Positions 42,901-50,281 of a DNA stretch of 64,000 nt are shown here, piece by piece; within the stretch, counting starts at the first letter, position 1, and each line of letters begins with the position of its first letter. The notes under the pieces were generated by a model. That model was not told the DNA's origin. It searched no databases and was given only the letters and a program-made list of their open reading frames with translations. Both the position numbers and the translations under genes were made by a program. The DNA comes from CAVVDY01 sp963815775 (GTDB lineage: Bacteria; Acidobacteriota; Terriglobia; Terriglobales; Acidobacteriaceae). Location of the stretch: assembly GCA_963815775.1 (NCBI GenBank), contig CAWFIB010000026.1, positions 62,001 to 126,000 on the forward strand. Direction: 5' to 3'.

Positions 42901-44310
42901 ATGGAAAACGACTCGCGCTGTACCCGTGTTGTCGTGATGCTTTGCCTGATCATCGCCTTGGTCAATCCCGCATCCGCCGCAAACTCCGCCAAGCAAAAGG
43001 TCCTCATCGCCTCCGACATTCACTTCAATCCCATGGCCGACACCGCATTGGTCACGCAATTGGCAGGCGCAGAGCCGGCGCAGTGGGCGGCGATTCTGGA
43101 CAAGACTACCCCGCACAGCTTCAGCCCTTATGGGCAGGACACGAACTGGTGGCTGCTGCAGTCGTCGCTCGACCAGATGCGCAAGACCATGCCACGTCCG
43201 GCGGTCTTCCTCATACTCGGCGGCATGCTGGCCCACCATTTTCCCGCGACGTTTCGCGACATTACGCACGACAACGATCTCCAGCACTACCGCGCCTTTG
43301 TGTTGAAGACCATGCAGTTCCTTGCACTGCAACTGCGGCAGCGATGGCCCGACACACAAATCCTCATTACCCCCGGCAGCGACGACGACGATTGCGGTGA
43401 TTACACCATCGAGGCCGGCGGCGCCTTCCTCAGCGACACCACCCCGATCATGCGCGCCTTGGCTAAGGCCGATGACAAGGCGGCTGACGACTGGAAGGCG
43501 CTCGGCAGCTATACCTTGCAACCCGCGGCACTCCCAGGCGTCACGATTGTCTCCTTCAACAGCGTATTCTTCTCGGAGAATTACGAAACCCGGAGCTTCC
43601 AGCACTCGTGCGAGGAAGTGCAGTCCAACTCGCCCGGCCACGAACTTGGCTGGGTCTCTCGAACTCTGGGCGCGGCTGAGCAGGCGCACCAGAAACTATG
43701 GCTGATGTACCACATTCCAACCGGCATCGACGGATACGCCTCCACCCATGGACACAATCGCACGTGTGCGGCGAATGTCCTGCCACTCTGGGAGCCGGAG
43801 TGGACGGTGAAATTCGTCAGCGATTTGATCGGCTACCAGAGCACGGTGGCAGCCAGTTTTGCGGCCCACACTCACACCGACAGTTTTCAGGTCGTCCTCG
43901 AAGGCGAAAAGCCGGCGGCCTTCGTGCTCATCGACCCGCCCATCTCGCCGATCTATGATCAAAACCCCGCATTTCGTGTCGCCGATGTGGACGGCAGTGA
44001 GGTGCGAGACGTCACCACTTACTACCTCACCAATCTGACCACCGCCGGAGCCAGGCAGCGCGGCAAGTGGAAGAAGGAATATGTCTTCTCGCGTGAGTGG
44101 AAGGTCAAACGGATTGATCCCGCGAGCCTGGACAAGGTCTATAAGCAGATCGCCAACAGCGATGCCGCACGCGCACGGTGGCTGAAGCTCTACAACGTTT
44201 CAAGCCCGGCGGCCAAGGTTCCACCTGATACCGTACGCGGGCTCTACTGCACGATCGAAGGCATCGGTGTAGGCGCCTATCGCAGGTGTGCCTGCGGCAC
44301 CACGCCGTGA
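42901..44310 (+). CDS. Secreted metallophosphoesterase-like protein with altered motifs
   Basis: 469 residues from ATG 42901; the in-frame ATG at 42880 would lengthen the N-terminus ahead of the signal peptide (VVVMLCLIIALVNPASA). Calcineurin-like order of motifs: SDIHFNP (D-x-H), LGGMLAHHF where GD...H is usual, PGSDDDDCGDY where GN(D/H) is usual, MYHIPTG (His), and AAHTHTDSF for G-H-x-H. The overall arrangement resembles acid sphingomyelinase-like phosphoesterases. The metal-bridging Asp of motif II is replaced by Gly, so metal binding may differ. Periplasmic; substrate unknown. Confidence 0.75.
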   Translation: MENDSRCTRVVVMLCLIIALVNPASAANSAKQKVLIASDIHFNPMADTALVTQLAGAEPAQWAAILDKTTPHSFSPYGQDTNWWLLQSSLDQMRKTMPRPAVFLILGGMLAHHFPATFRDITHDNDLQHYRAFVLKTMQFLALQLRQRWPDTQILITPGSDDDDCGDYTIEAGGAFLSDTTPIMRALAKADDKAADDWKALGSYTLQPAALPGVTIVSFNSVFFSENYETRSFQHSCEEVQSNSPGHELGWVSRTLGAAEQAHQKLWLMYHIPTGIDGYASTHGHNRTCAANVLPLWEPEWTVKFVSDLIGYQSTVAASFAAHTHTDSFQVVLEGEKPAAFVLIDPPISPIYDQNPAFRVADVDGSEVRDVTTYYLTNLTTAGARQRGKWKKEYVFSREWKVKRIDPASLDKVYKQIANSDAARARWLKLYNVSSPAAKVPPDTVRGLYCTIEGIGVGAYRRCACGTTP

Positions 44311-44337
44311 GCTCTAGCAGCCCGTGGTGAAGTCTCG

Positions 44338-44402
44338 TTTTGAAGGGGCACGGCTTCAGCCGTGCCGTAAATGCTGCATAATCAATGGGGCTTCAGCCCC
44401 TG
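44338..44402. repeat. REP-like palindromic element, family A
   Basis: GGCACGGCT-TC-AGCCGTGCC (44347-44366) and GGGGCT-TC-AGCCCC (44387-44400), nearly identical to the element before murA. It lies between the convergent metallophosphoesterase and rmuC genes, where it could also act as a terminator. Confidence 0.8.
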
Positions 44403-44443
44403 AGCGATGGTTTTTCTTCCAGATCGACCTTCCACCGTGACCT

Positions 44444-45847
44444 TCAAGCCTTCGGGCTGTCGGCCTCTTCCGGAAACAGCAGGCGATTCTCCACGTCCTC
44501 GTCGCGCCAATCGGGAGCATCGAGCTGGCGCGCGGTCTTCTCCAGTGGCTCCAGGTCAGGGAGCTCTTCCAGTTCCAGCGACTTATCGAGCTCAGGAAAC
44601 TTACGTGCCAGCGGAAAGACCCGCTTCTGCATGGAACCGACCGCGGCGTTGTAGGAGTTCATCGCGCTGTCAAGTTTCTTGCCGAGGTCCTCAAGGTGCC
44701 GCGTCATCGCACACAGTCGCTCATACAAAGTCTTGCCCGCCTCGCTGATCTTGCGCGCGCTCTCTGCCAGGTTCTTCTGGTTCCATCCGTAGGCCACAGC
44801 TTTCAGCAGCGCAATCAGCGTAGTCGGCGACGCCAGGATCACCTTCTGCGCCACGCCGTATTCGATCAGCTCGGGATCGGCATCCATCGCCGCGCGGAAG
44901 AAGACCTCGCCCGGCAAAAACAGCACGACGAATTCCGGCGTCGCCTCGAACTGCTGCCAGTAGCGTTTCGATCCCAGATTGTCGATGTGCGCTCGCACCT
45001 GCCGCGCGTGATTCGCCAGGCACGCATTGCGCGTAGCTTCATCAGGAGCTTCCAGCGCTGCGAGGTAGGCCACGATCGGTGCCTTCGAGTCGATGACGAC
45101 CTGCTTGTCGCCCGGCAGCTTTACCACCACATCGGGCCGGATGCGCCGCTCATCGCCAATCACTGTCACCTGCTCATCGAAGTCGCAATGCTCCGACATG
45201 CCGGCCAACTCGATCACACGCCGCAACTGCACCTCACCCCAGCGGCCACGTGCCTGCGGCTCGCGCAGCGCTTTCACCAGGTTGCCGGTCTCGGTCTGAA
45301 GCGCTTGTTGGGTTTTCAGCAGAGACTCAACCTGCGTCGACAGCGTGCCGTAGGCGTGCGCTCGCTTCTCTTCCAGCGCGCGCACCTGCTCATCGACTTG
45401 CTTCAGCGACTGCGTGATCGGCTCCACCAGCGTCTTGACCGCCTGCTCGCGCATCTCCAGTTCGCCCCTGGCCTCGGTCTGCTGCCGCTCCAGCGTGGCC
45501 TTCGCCAGGTCGAGGAAGTTGGCGTTGTTGTTTTGTAACGCGCGGGCCGCAAGAGACTCGAATTGCGCCCGCATCTCCTCAGACGCCTGGGTCAGCAGTT
45601 GCAGCTTCTCTTCGGCATTGCGGCGTTCGGAGGCGAGCGTGGCTTCGAGTGCGGCTTTGGATTCGAGAAGCGCCGAATGGTTCGCCTGCGAGGCCGCGAG
45701 GTCGGAGCGAAGTGTCGCAACATCGCCTTCCAGCGCAGATGATCGCTCGGCAAGCGCGGCCGTCTTGGACCGCGCCGCCAGCCAGGCAATGACCGCGCCA
45801 ACCACGGCGCCCAACACAAGCAGCAGGATTGCAGAGGGTGTGCTCAT
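44444..45847 (-). CDS. rmuC: DNA recombination protein RmuC
   Basis: 467 residues. One N-terminal TM segment (ILLLVLGAVVGAVIAWLA), a long coiled coil (~30-190), then the RmuC domain: RGRWGEVQLRRVIELAGMSE, HCDFDEQVTV, RRIRPDVVVKLPGDKQVVID and SKAPIVAYLAAL (restriction-endonuclease-like fold), with LASPTTLIALLKAVAYGW later. RmuC limits recombination at inverted repeats and affects DNA uptake/anti-phage phenotypes in some bacteria. Single gene; upstream starts the repeat-rich island. Confidence 0.92.
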   Translation of the reverse strand: MSTPSAILLLVLGAVVGAVIAWLAARSKTAALAERSSALEGDVATLRSDLAASQANHSALLESKAALEATLASERRNAEEKLQLLTQASEEMRAQFESLAARALQNNNANFLDLAKATLERQQTEARGELEMREQAVKTLVEPITQSLKQVDEQVRALEEKRAHAYGTLSTQVESLLKTQQALQTETGNLVKALREPQARGRWGEVQLRRVIELAGMSEHCDFDEQVTVIGDERRIRPDVVVKLPGDKQVVIDSKAPIVAYLAALEAPDEATRNACLANHARQVRAHIDNLGSKRYWQQFEATPEFVVLFLPGEVFFRAAMDADPELIEYGVAQKVILASPTTLIALLKAVAYGWNQKNLAESARKISEAGKTLYERLCAMTRHLEDLGKKLDSAMNSYNAAVGSMQKRVFPLARKFPELDKSLELEELPDLEPLEKTARQLDAPDWRDEDVENRLLFPEEADSPKA

Positions 45848-46704
45848 CAGCGTCCCGAACAGACACCGTATTGTACTCTAGGCGAACATTTGGCGAAAGC
45901 GGAAACTGCCGCTTTCCCTCCAGGGTGTCATCCTGAGGTTCGCTTTTCGCCATTCGCTCTTCGCCTTTCGCCAGAAAGTGCTCCTCACCTTTCGTTTGTC
46001 ATCCTGAACGAAGTGAAGGACCTGCTTTTCGTCCCCACATCAAGTAGTAACTACCTGCCAACATCCTCTACCTCTCTGACCACCGACAACCGACAGCTGA
46101 CAACCGACAACTGACCACTGACAGCTGCTTCTTGCCGAGTCCGCAGGACGAGACAACCTGTAGCCCAGCACGGGAGTGCTGGGAAACGCACGATTACGAA
46201 AATGACAAGTCCCTTCAGGGACGGCAGAAGAAAGCCCAGCCTTTCAAGGCTGGGTCAGGTGTCAGTAAGGGTCCCGAGTCCCCCGGGGACGGCAGAGTTC
46301 TCAACCAATGGGCGGGTGATGATCGCTGTTCCCCTGGGCGTGAGCGAGCGGCGCAGCAGCAAAGCACATCGCAGCCGCCAGCATAATCATGGCCAACATC
46401 GTCCTGTTCCTGAATCCTCCAAAGTTCCCAGAGAAAGCTGATGCCGCGAAATGGACAAATGTTGCAATCGCCGACCTTGCTCCAACCTCATCTCCCCACC
46501 CTCTCTAGCTGTTCTGTCATCACCAGCGAAGCGAGGGATCTGCTCTTGCCTTTTCGTTTTGGCTAAGTGCTTACTGCCAACTGGCGCAAGTTACGAAGGT
46601 AATGCATTGCGGCCGCATATGATCCCTCGCTTGCCTGGCATATCTGGCGGCCGCTAGCATTTGGTTCTTGCACTTGGCTAAGGGCTAAATGCCAACTGCT
46701 TTCT
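45848..46704. repeat. Repeat-rich intergenic stretch
   Basis: No gene recognised. It holds a 30-base repeat at 45946-45975 identical to 47555-47584 and partly inverted at 49289-49311. A 'TCATCCTGAACGAAGTGAAG'-like unit lies near 46000, and an imperfect run of CGACAACTGA-type units at 46080-46125. Hairpins: CCCAGCAC-GGGA-GTGCTGGG (46164-46183), GTCCC-TTCA-GGGAC with GGCAG after it (~46208-46225), and a CCCAGCCT...AGGCTGGG hairpin (46238-46258). Confidence 0.65.
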
Positions 46705-46745
46705 ACACATAACAATGTGTGATAATCTACACATATTGGAGTGTG
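46705..46745. promoter_or_regulatory. Probable vapBC autoregulatory operator
   Basis: ACACAT-AACA-ATGTGT (46705-46720) is a perfect inverted repeat; a second ACACAT follows at 46729-46734 with GTGTG at 46741-46745. Type II antitoxins usually bind such repeats over their own promoter. Confidence 0.6.
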
Positions 46746-46747
46746 CC

Positions 46748-46966
46748 ATGCCCACGAACCTCGCCCTGGACGACCGCCTGATCGAGGCAGCTCGCCGGAT
46801 TGGCCATCACGCAACCAAGAAGGAAGCTGTGACCGCAGCTTTGGACGAGTACATCCGCCGCCGCAAGCAGATGCGCATCCTGGATTTGTTCGGCACGGTT
46901 GAATACCACCAGAGCTACGACTACAAGGCAAACCGCCGCCGCGACCGCACAGGAAGCGACCGGTGA
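46748..46966 (+). CDS. vapB: VapB-type antitoxin
   Basis: 72 residues, ATG with GGAG close upstream. MPTNLALDDRLIEAARRIGH and KKEAVTAALDEYIRRRKQMR form a ribbon-helix-helix-like DNA-binding N-terminus of the DUF2191/VapB group; the tail (LDLFGTVEYHQSYDYKANRR) would wrap and inhibit the toxin. The stop overlaps the GTG start of vapC. Operator-like repeats lie directly upstream. Confidence 0.88.
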   Translation: MPTNLALDDRLIEAARRIGHHATKKEAVTAALDEYIRRRKQMRILDLFGTVEYHQSYDYKANRRRDRTGSDR

Positions 46967-47382
46967 AGCTGCTGGTCGATACCTCCGTCTGGTCGCTCGC
47001 ACTGCGTCGCAAAGGCGCTGCCGGCCTCAGCCCGGAGGAGCAGAGGCTCCGGCCGGAAGTGGCCCAGGCCATCGAGGACGGACGCGTCGTAATGATCGGG
47101 ATGATCCGGCAGGAACTTCTGTCTGGGATCAAAGAAGAGGCGCAATACAAGAAGGTCAAGGCTGCTCTCGATGCTTTTCTCGACGAGCCAATCCACACCG
47201 CCGATTACGAGTACGCCGCCCGTCTGTACAACGAATGCCGGAGCCGGGGATGCGAGGCTGGCCCAGTCGATAGGCTGATCTGCGCGGTTGCCGTCCGCCG
47301 CAACTGGGACGTTCTCACCAGCGATGACGCCCTGAACCGCTGTCTTGTGATCGCCAGGAAGTTTCATGCGAAGCAGGGCTGA
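46963..47382 (+). CDS. vapC: VapC-type PIN-domain toxin
   Basis: 139 residues from GTG 46963 (GTGA overlap with vapB). PIN catalytic acids are all present: Asp6 (LVDTSVW), Glu51 (IRQEL), Asp103 (PVDRLI) and Asp121/122 (TSDDAL). VapC enzymes cut tRNA or rRNA when freed from VapB. Complete and probably functional. It lies at the edge of the repeat-rich island. Confidence 0.9.
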   Translation: MKLLVDTSVWSLALRRKGAAGLSPEEQRLRPEVAQAIEDGRVVMIGMIRQELLSGIKEEAQYKKVKAALDAFLDEPIHTADYEYAARLYNECRSRGCEAGPVDRLICAVAVRRNWDVLTSDDALNRCLVIARKFHAKQG

Positions 47383-47481
47383 GCGCCGCCCAGGTTAGCC
47401 CAAAAGAGGGCCGAACCCTTCGACACGCTCAGGGCAGGCTCTGCGGCGCATCCACACACGGGGCCGCTCTGTCCGTGAATG

Positions 47482-47516
47482 CCCAGGTTAGGCCAACCGC
47501 TGGCCGAACCTGGGGC
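47482..47516. repeat. Palindromic repeat, family C
   Basis: CCCAGGTTAGGCCA-ACCGC-TGGCCGAACCTGGGG, arms nearly perfect. A second copy is at 49043-49077, and a degenerate half near 47389-47412. Between vapC and the RAYT gene (47383-47778) there is no other gene. Confidence 0.7.
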
Positions 47517-47554
47517 ACCGCCAGGATAATTTTGATACCTGGGCCACCAGCCTG

Positions 47555-47584
47555 TTCGCCATTCGCTCTTCGCCTTTCGCCAGA
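47555..47584. repeat. 30-base direct repeat, family E
   Basis: Identical over 30 bases to 45946-45975 (starts TTCGCCATTCGC, ends TTTCGCCAGA); a shortened inverted copy is at 49289-49311. Built from TTCGCC-like units; no open frame. Confidence 0.7.
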
Positions 47585-47623
47585 GGCATTTGGCACTTAG
47601 CACTTAGCATTTGGTTTCGAAGG

Positions 47624-47643
47624 GGCGCGGCTTCAGCCGCGCC
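47624..47643. repeat. REP-like hairpin, family A variant
   Basis: GGCGCGGCT-TC-AGCCGCGCC, a perfect hairpin with compensatory changes relative to the murA and rmuC copies, which supports selection for the stem. Confidence 0.7.
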
Positions 47644-47674
47644 GTCGGAGCACCTAATTCGTTTGTCATCCCGA

Positions 47675-47765
47675 GCCGGGTGCCCCACTCATTCCATCGT
47701 TTGGAATGAGTGGGATGTCACACGGTCGAGCCTGCGAAATCACAGACACTATGTCATGTCTCCGC
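47675..47765. repeat. RAYT-associated palindrome, family B, 5' copy
   Basis: Hairpin CCCACTCATTCCA-TCGTT-TGGAATGAGTGGG at 47684-47714, followed by a conserved ~50-base tail up to 47765. The 91-base unit recurs, with few changes, at 48946-49036. It directly precedes the transposase gene. Confidence 0.8.
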
Positions 47766-47778
47766 TTATTCTCCTGGT

Positions 47779-48306
47779 GTGACGGCCGGTCTCAAGCGCT
47801 ACTACCTCGAAGGCTCCCTCCACTTCATCACCTTTAGCTGCTACCGGCGGCAAGCGCATCTTACGACGGCTTCCCGACGCGATCTGTTCCTTCGAGTTCT
47901 CGAATGCGCGCGCCGGCGCTACGCTTTCGCGCTCTTGGGATACGTGGTCATGCCCGAGCACGTTCACCTGCTCATGACAATGCCCGCCATCGGTGATCCC
48001 TCGGTTGTCATGAAGGTCGTAAAGGAGCGCTTCACCCGGCTGCTGCGAAAACGTGAAGGATTCCCTAGCCCGGTGTGGCAGAAGCGCTTTTATGATTTCA
48101 ACGTGTGTACCGAAAAGAAGCGAGTTGAGAAGCTGCGGTACATGCACCGCAATCCGGTGAAACGTGGTCTGGTTCAAAAGCCTGAAGAATGGGAGTGGAG
48201 CAGTTTTCGAGCATACCTGCATGGCCAGCAGGGGCTGGTCGAGGTTGACCCCTGCCCGTGGAAATTCACGCTTCGCAAATCCCACTCATTCCAACCGATG
48301 GAATGA
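47779..48306 (+). CDS. REP-associated tyrosine transposase (RAYT)
   Basis: 175 residues from GTG 47779; the frame is open further up, but that DNA belongs to the duplicated palindromic unit. Y1/HUH-type features: LHFITFSCYRRQAHL, His61-Val-His63 in VVMPEHVHLLM, the candidate catalytic Tyr121 in LRYMHRNPVKRG, and the ending WEWSSFRAYL. RAYTs are domesticated relatives of IS200/IS605 transposases that act on REP palindromes. Flanked by family B palindromes, the downstream one overlapping its stop codon. Complete and probably active. Confidence 0.9.
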   Translation: MTAGLKRYYLEGSLHFITFSCYRRQAHLTTASRRDLFLRVLECARRRYAFALLGYVVMPEHVHLLMTMPAIGDPSVVMKVVKERFTRLLRKREGFPSPVWQKRFYDFNVCTEKKRVEKLRYMHRNPVKRGLVQKPEEWEWSSFRAYLHGQQGLVEVDPCPWKFTLRKSHSFQPME

Positions 48307-48311
48307 GTGGG
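48281..48311. repeat. RAYT-associated palindrome, family B, 3' copy
   Basis: CCCACTCATTCC (48281-48292), spacer AACCGAT plus flanking base, GGAATGAGTGGG (48300-48311). It contains the transposase stop codon. Confidence 0.8.
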
Positions 48312-48452
48312 GCACTCCGGCAACAAGCCTCGGAGGAAAGGAGCCGACACGGTTATCTAATCAGCCCAAGTCCCCGCCCAACCAACCGAAGGTTGGCCGG
48401 GCACCCTGGAGTGTTTTGACGATTCAGAGCGCTTGGCCGGCGCATGTCCTGC

Positions 48453-48872
48453 TTAGTTCTGAGGGTCTTCATGTTCGGTGATATTCGTATAGGTAGTGTT
48501 GCCTACTCGCTGACTTGTGGCAGAAGTACCGTCGTTGTAATTAGTGAAAGTGGAATCGCCGATCCTTTGACTTGTTCCGCTCGCCCCGTCATTGAAGTTA
48601 GTGAACGTGGTGTTGCCAATTTTCTGGCTCGTGCTTGAAGACCCGTCGGTCGAGTTTCGATAGGTCGTGTTCCCGACCTGCTGACCCGTCATGCTGGTGC
48701 CGTCGCTGAAATTTGTGTAAGTGGTATTGCCAACCCTTTGGCTCGTTGCCGAGCTTCCGTCAGTGCAATTGGTGTAAGCGGTATCGCCAACCGCCTGGGT
48801 TGTGCAGGACTGAGCTCCCGCGAGCACAGGAACGAATAGAAGGACAGCTAGCAACCAAGCCAACCTTTGCAT
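48453..48872 (-). CDS. Secreted protein of 19-residue tandem repeats
   Basis: 139 residues. Signal peptide MQRLAWLLAVLLFVPVLAGA, then Gln-Ser-Cys-Thr. The rest is five full and one partial 19-residue repeats of the form [V/I]-G-[N/D]-T-T-[Y/F]-T-N-x-x-D-G-[T/S]-S-x-T-[S/G]-Q-[R/K/Q]; for example VGNTTYTNFSDGTSMTGQQ. Thr, Ser, Asn and Gly dominate, which suggests a β-solenoid or an extended wall/surface segment. The 57-base DNA unit is diverged between repeats, so protein-level selection is likely. I do not know a named family. It sits between the RAYT gene and a solo palindrome. Confidence 0.75.
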   Translation of the reverse strand: MQRLAWLLAVLLFVPVLAGAQSCTTQAVGDTAYTNCTDGSSATSQRVGNTTYTNFSDGTSMTGQQVGNTTYRNSTDGSSSTSQKIGNTTFTNFNDGASGTSQRIGDSTFTNYNDGTSATSQRVGNTTYTNITEHEDPQN

Positions 48873-48945
48873 TGTCAGCCTCTCATTTGATGAGAGGATT
48901 GTGCGTCATCACACAGTTCTTGTCAATGACCAAAAGTTCCTTATT

Positions 48946-49036
48946 GCCGGGTGCCCCACTCATTCCCGGGTTTGGAATGAGTGGGAAATCACGCGGTCGA
49001 GCCTGCGAAATCACAGACGTTATGTCATGTCTCTGC
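48946..49036. repeat. RAYT-associated palindrome, family B, solo copy
   Basis: CCCACTCATTCC (48955-48966), GGAATGAGTGGG (48974-48985) and the same ~50-base tail as the copy ahead of the transposase. No transposase follows. The rest of 48873-49335 holds a family C palindrome and the short inverted family E copy, no gene. Confidence 0.8.
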
Positions 49037-49042
49037 CCGATG

Positions 49043-49077
49043 CCCCAGGGTTCGGCCATCGGTTGGCCTAACCTGGG
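49043..49077. repeat. Palindromic repeat, family C
   Basis: CCCAGGGTTCGGCCA-TCGGT-TGGCCTAACCTGGG, inverted relative to 47482-47516. It abuts the solo family B unit, as in a composite element. Confidence 0.7.
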
Positions 49078-49335
49078 CAAAGCTAACCTGGGCGTCACTG
49101 CTTTTCCCCGTCACACCGTCGCGCAATCTTTATTACTCATCAATTCCCATTTTGGAACGGCGCAGGTTACTAACGGACATTCCCTTTCGTAACCTCTCCT
49201 CCTCACATTAAGCCTGACTTCACTCCATCCCTTCACTAGCCTTGAAATGGGTGAGTATGCCAACCCCGCCCTTCGCTCGATGACCCTCTGGCGAAGAGCG
49301 AATGGCGAATAGCGAACAGCGACCCAGGAGAACAC

Positions 49336-50032
49336 ATGCCTTATCCAACCTGCCGTCACATTAAAGAGGACGGCCATCTCTGTCAGTCTCCGGCCATGCA
49401 CCGGAACCACTACTGTTATTTCCACGACAACTATCGCGCCCGCCGCATGAAGATCGCGCAGGCCCGCGCCCGCGGCGAGCGCATTTGGCTCGACCTGCCT
49501 CCGCTGGACGACATGCGCGCCGTCCAAGCCGCCGTCTCGCAGGTCATCGAGGCCATTGCCGCCGACGTCATCGAACTGAAGCGCGCCCGCGCCTTGCTGA
49601 CCGCGCTCCGCCTTGCGGCAAACAATTTCAAGAGTACGCGCGCCTGGGGAGACCGCAGCCAATTCGAGGTCGACGAGTGGCACGAGAGCGTGGCCACCTA
49701 TCCCGAACTGGCGAGCTGAGTATGGGTTGCCGCCCGACACCGATCTCGACGCCGATCCCGAAGAAGTCTTCCCGCCGCCCAAAGCGAAGCCGGGTGCTCC
49801 GCCGACGGCGCGCCTCGTGGGCCACCGGCGCAGCGCTGTCGGCTGCCACACCGTGGCTGGCATAATCGACACCTGCAAGAAGCTCGGGCCCGACGACCAG
49901 CTCATGATGCTGCGCGAGATGGCCGGCGCCTTCGCCGAAGGCATGGGCAGAAAGCCGCCCGCTGCGGCGACCGCGAATGTCACCGAGATGCGCAACACTT
50001 CCCATTCCGCCACCGGAGGTGCAGGAGCATGA
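49336..50032 (+). pseudogene. YCYFH-type conserved protein gene with a frameshift
   Basis: The first frame (49336-49719) gives 127 residues with a Cys/His N-terminus: CRHIKEDGHLCQSPAMHRNH then YCYFH, probably a zinc site, followed by a helical region (LPPLDDMRAVQAAVSQVIEA). It ends ATYPELAS-stop. The adjacent frame continues EYGLPPDTDLDADPEEVFPP and on to 50032 (helical, GPDDQLMMLREMAGAF), so one base change near 49715 would join both parts. Proteins with this N-terminus recur in Acidobacteriota with unknown function. The gene is either recently broken, read by a frameshift, or affected by a sequencing error. GAACAGCGACCCAGGAGA precedes the ATG. Confidence 0.6.
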
Positions 50033-50281
50033 ACCTCCACCCCCGAGCCGCACGTTCTGGCGAACAGCGCAAGGCGAACAGCGGCTCCCCTAACCCCTTG
50101 CAATAGAGTAATTTAGCTGTAACTAGCTGTGAAATGACGAATTTAGGAGCAAAATCGAGCTATACCAAAGATTCTAAAGGAGCAGCACTAAAGAAAAATG
50201 TGATGTGTGGGAACGTGAGGGTTCTAGAACACTGATGGCTGACAGATGTCTACTCACGGCCACCGGCAACTGACAACTGTC

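Noticed and set aside
45946..47584. Family E 30-base repeats as a CRISPR-like array
   Set aside because: Only two full copies 1.6 kb apart, built of short TTCGCC units, with no spacers or cas genes.
49111..50103. 330-codon minus-strand frame over the YCYFH-type gene
   Set aside because: No signal, motif or ribosome site; the plus strand has a recognisable family start.
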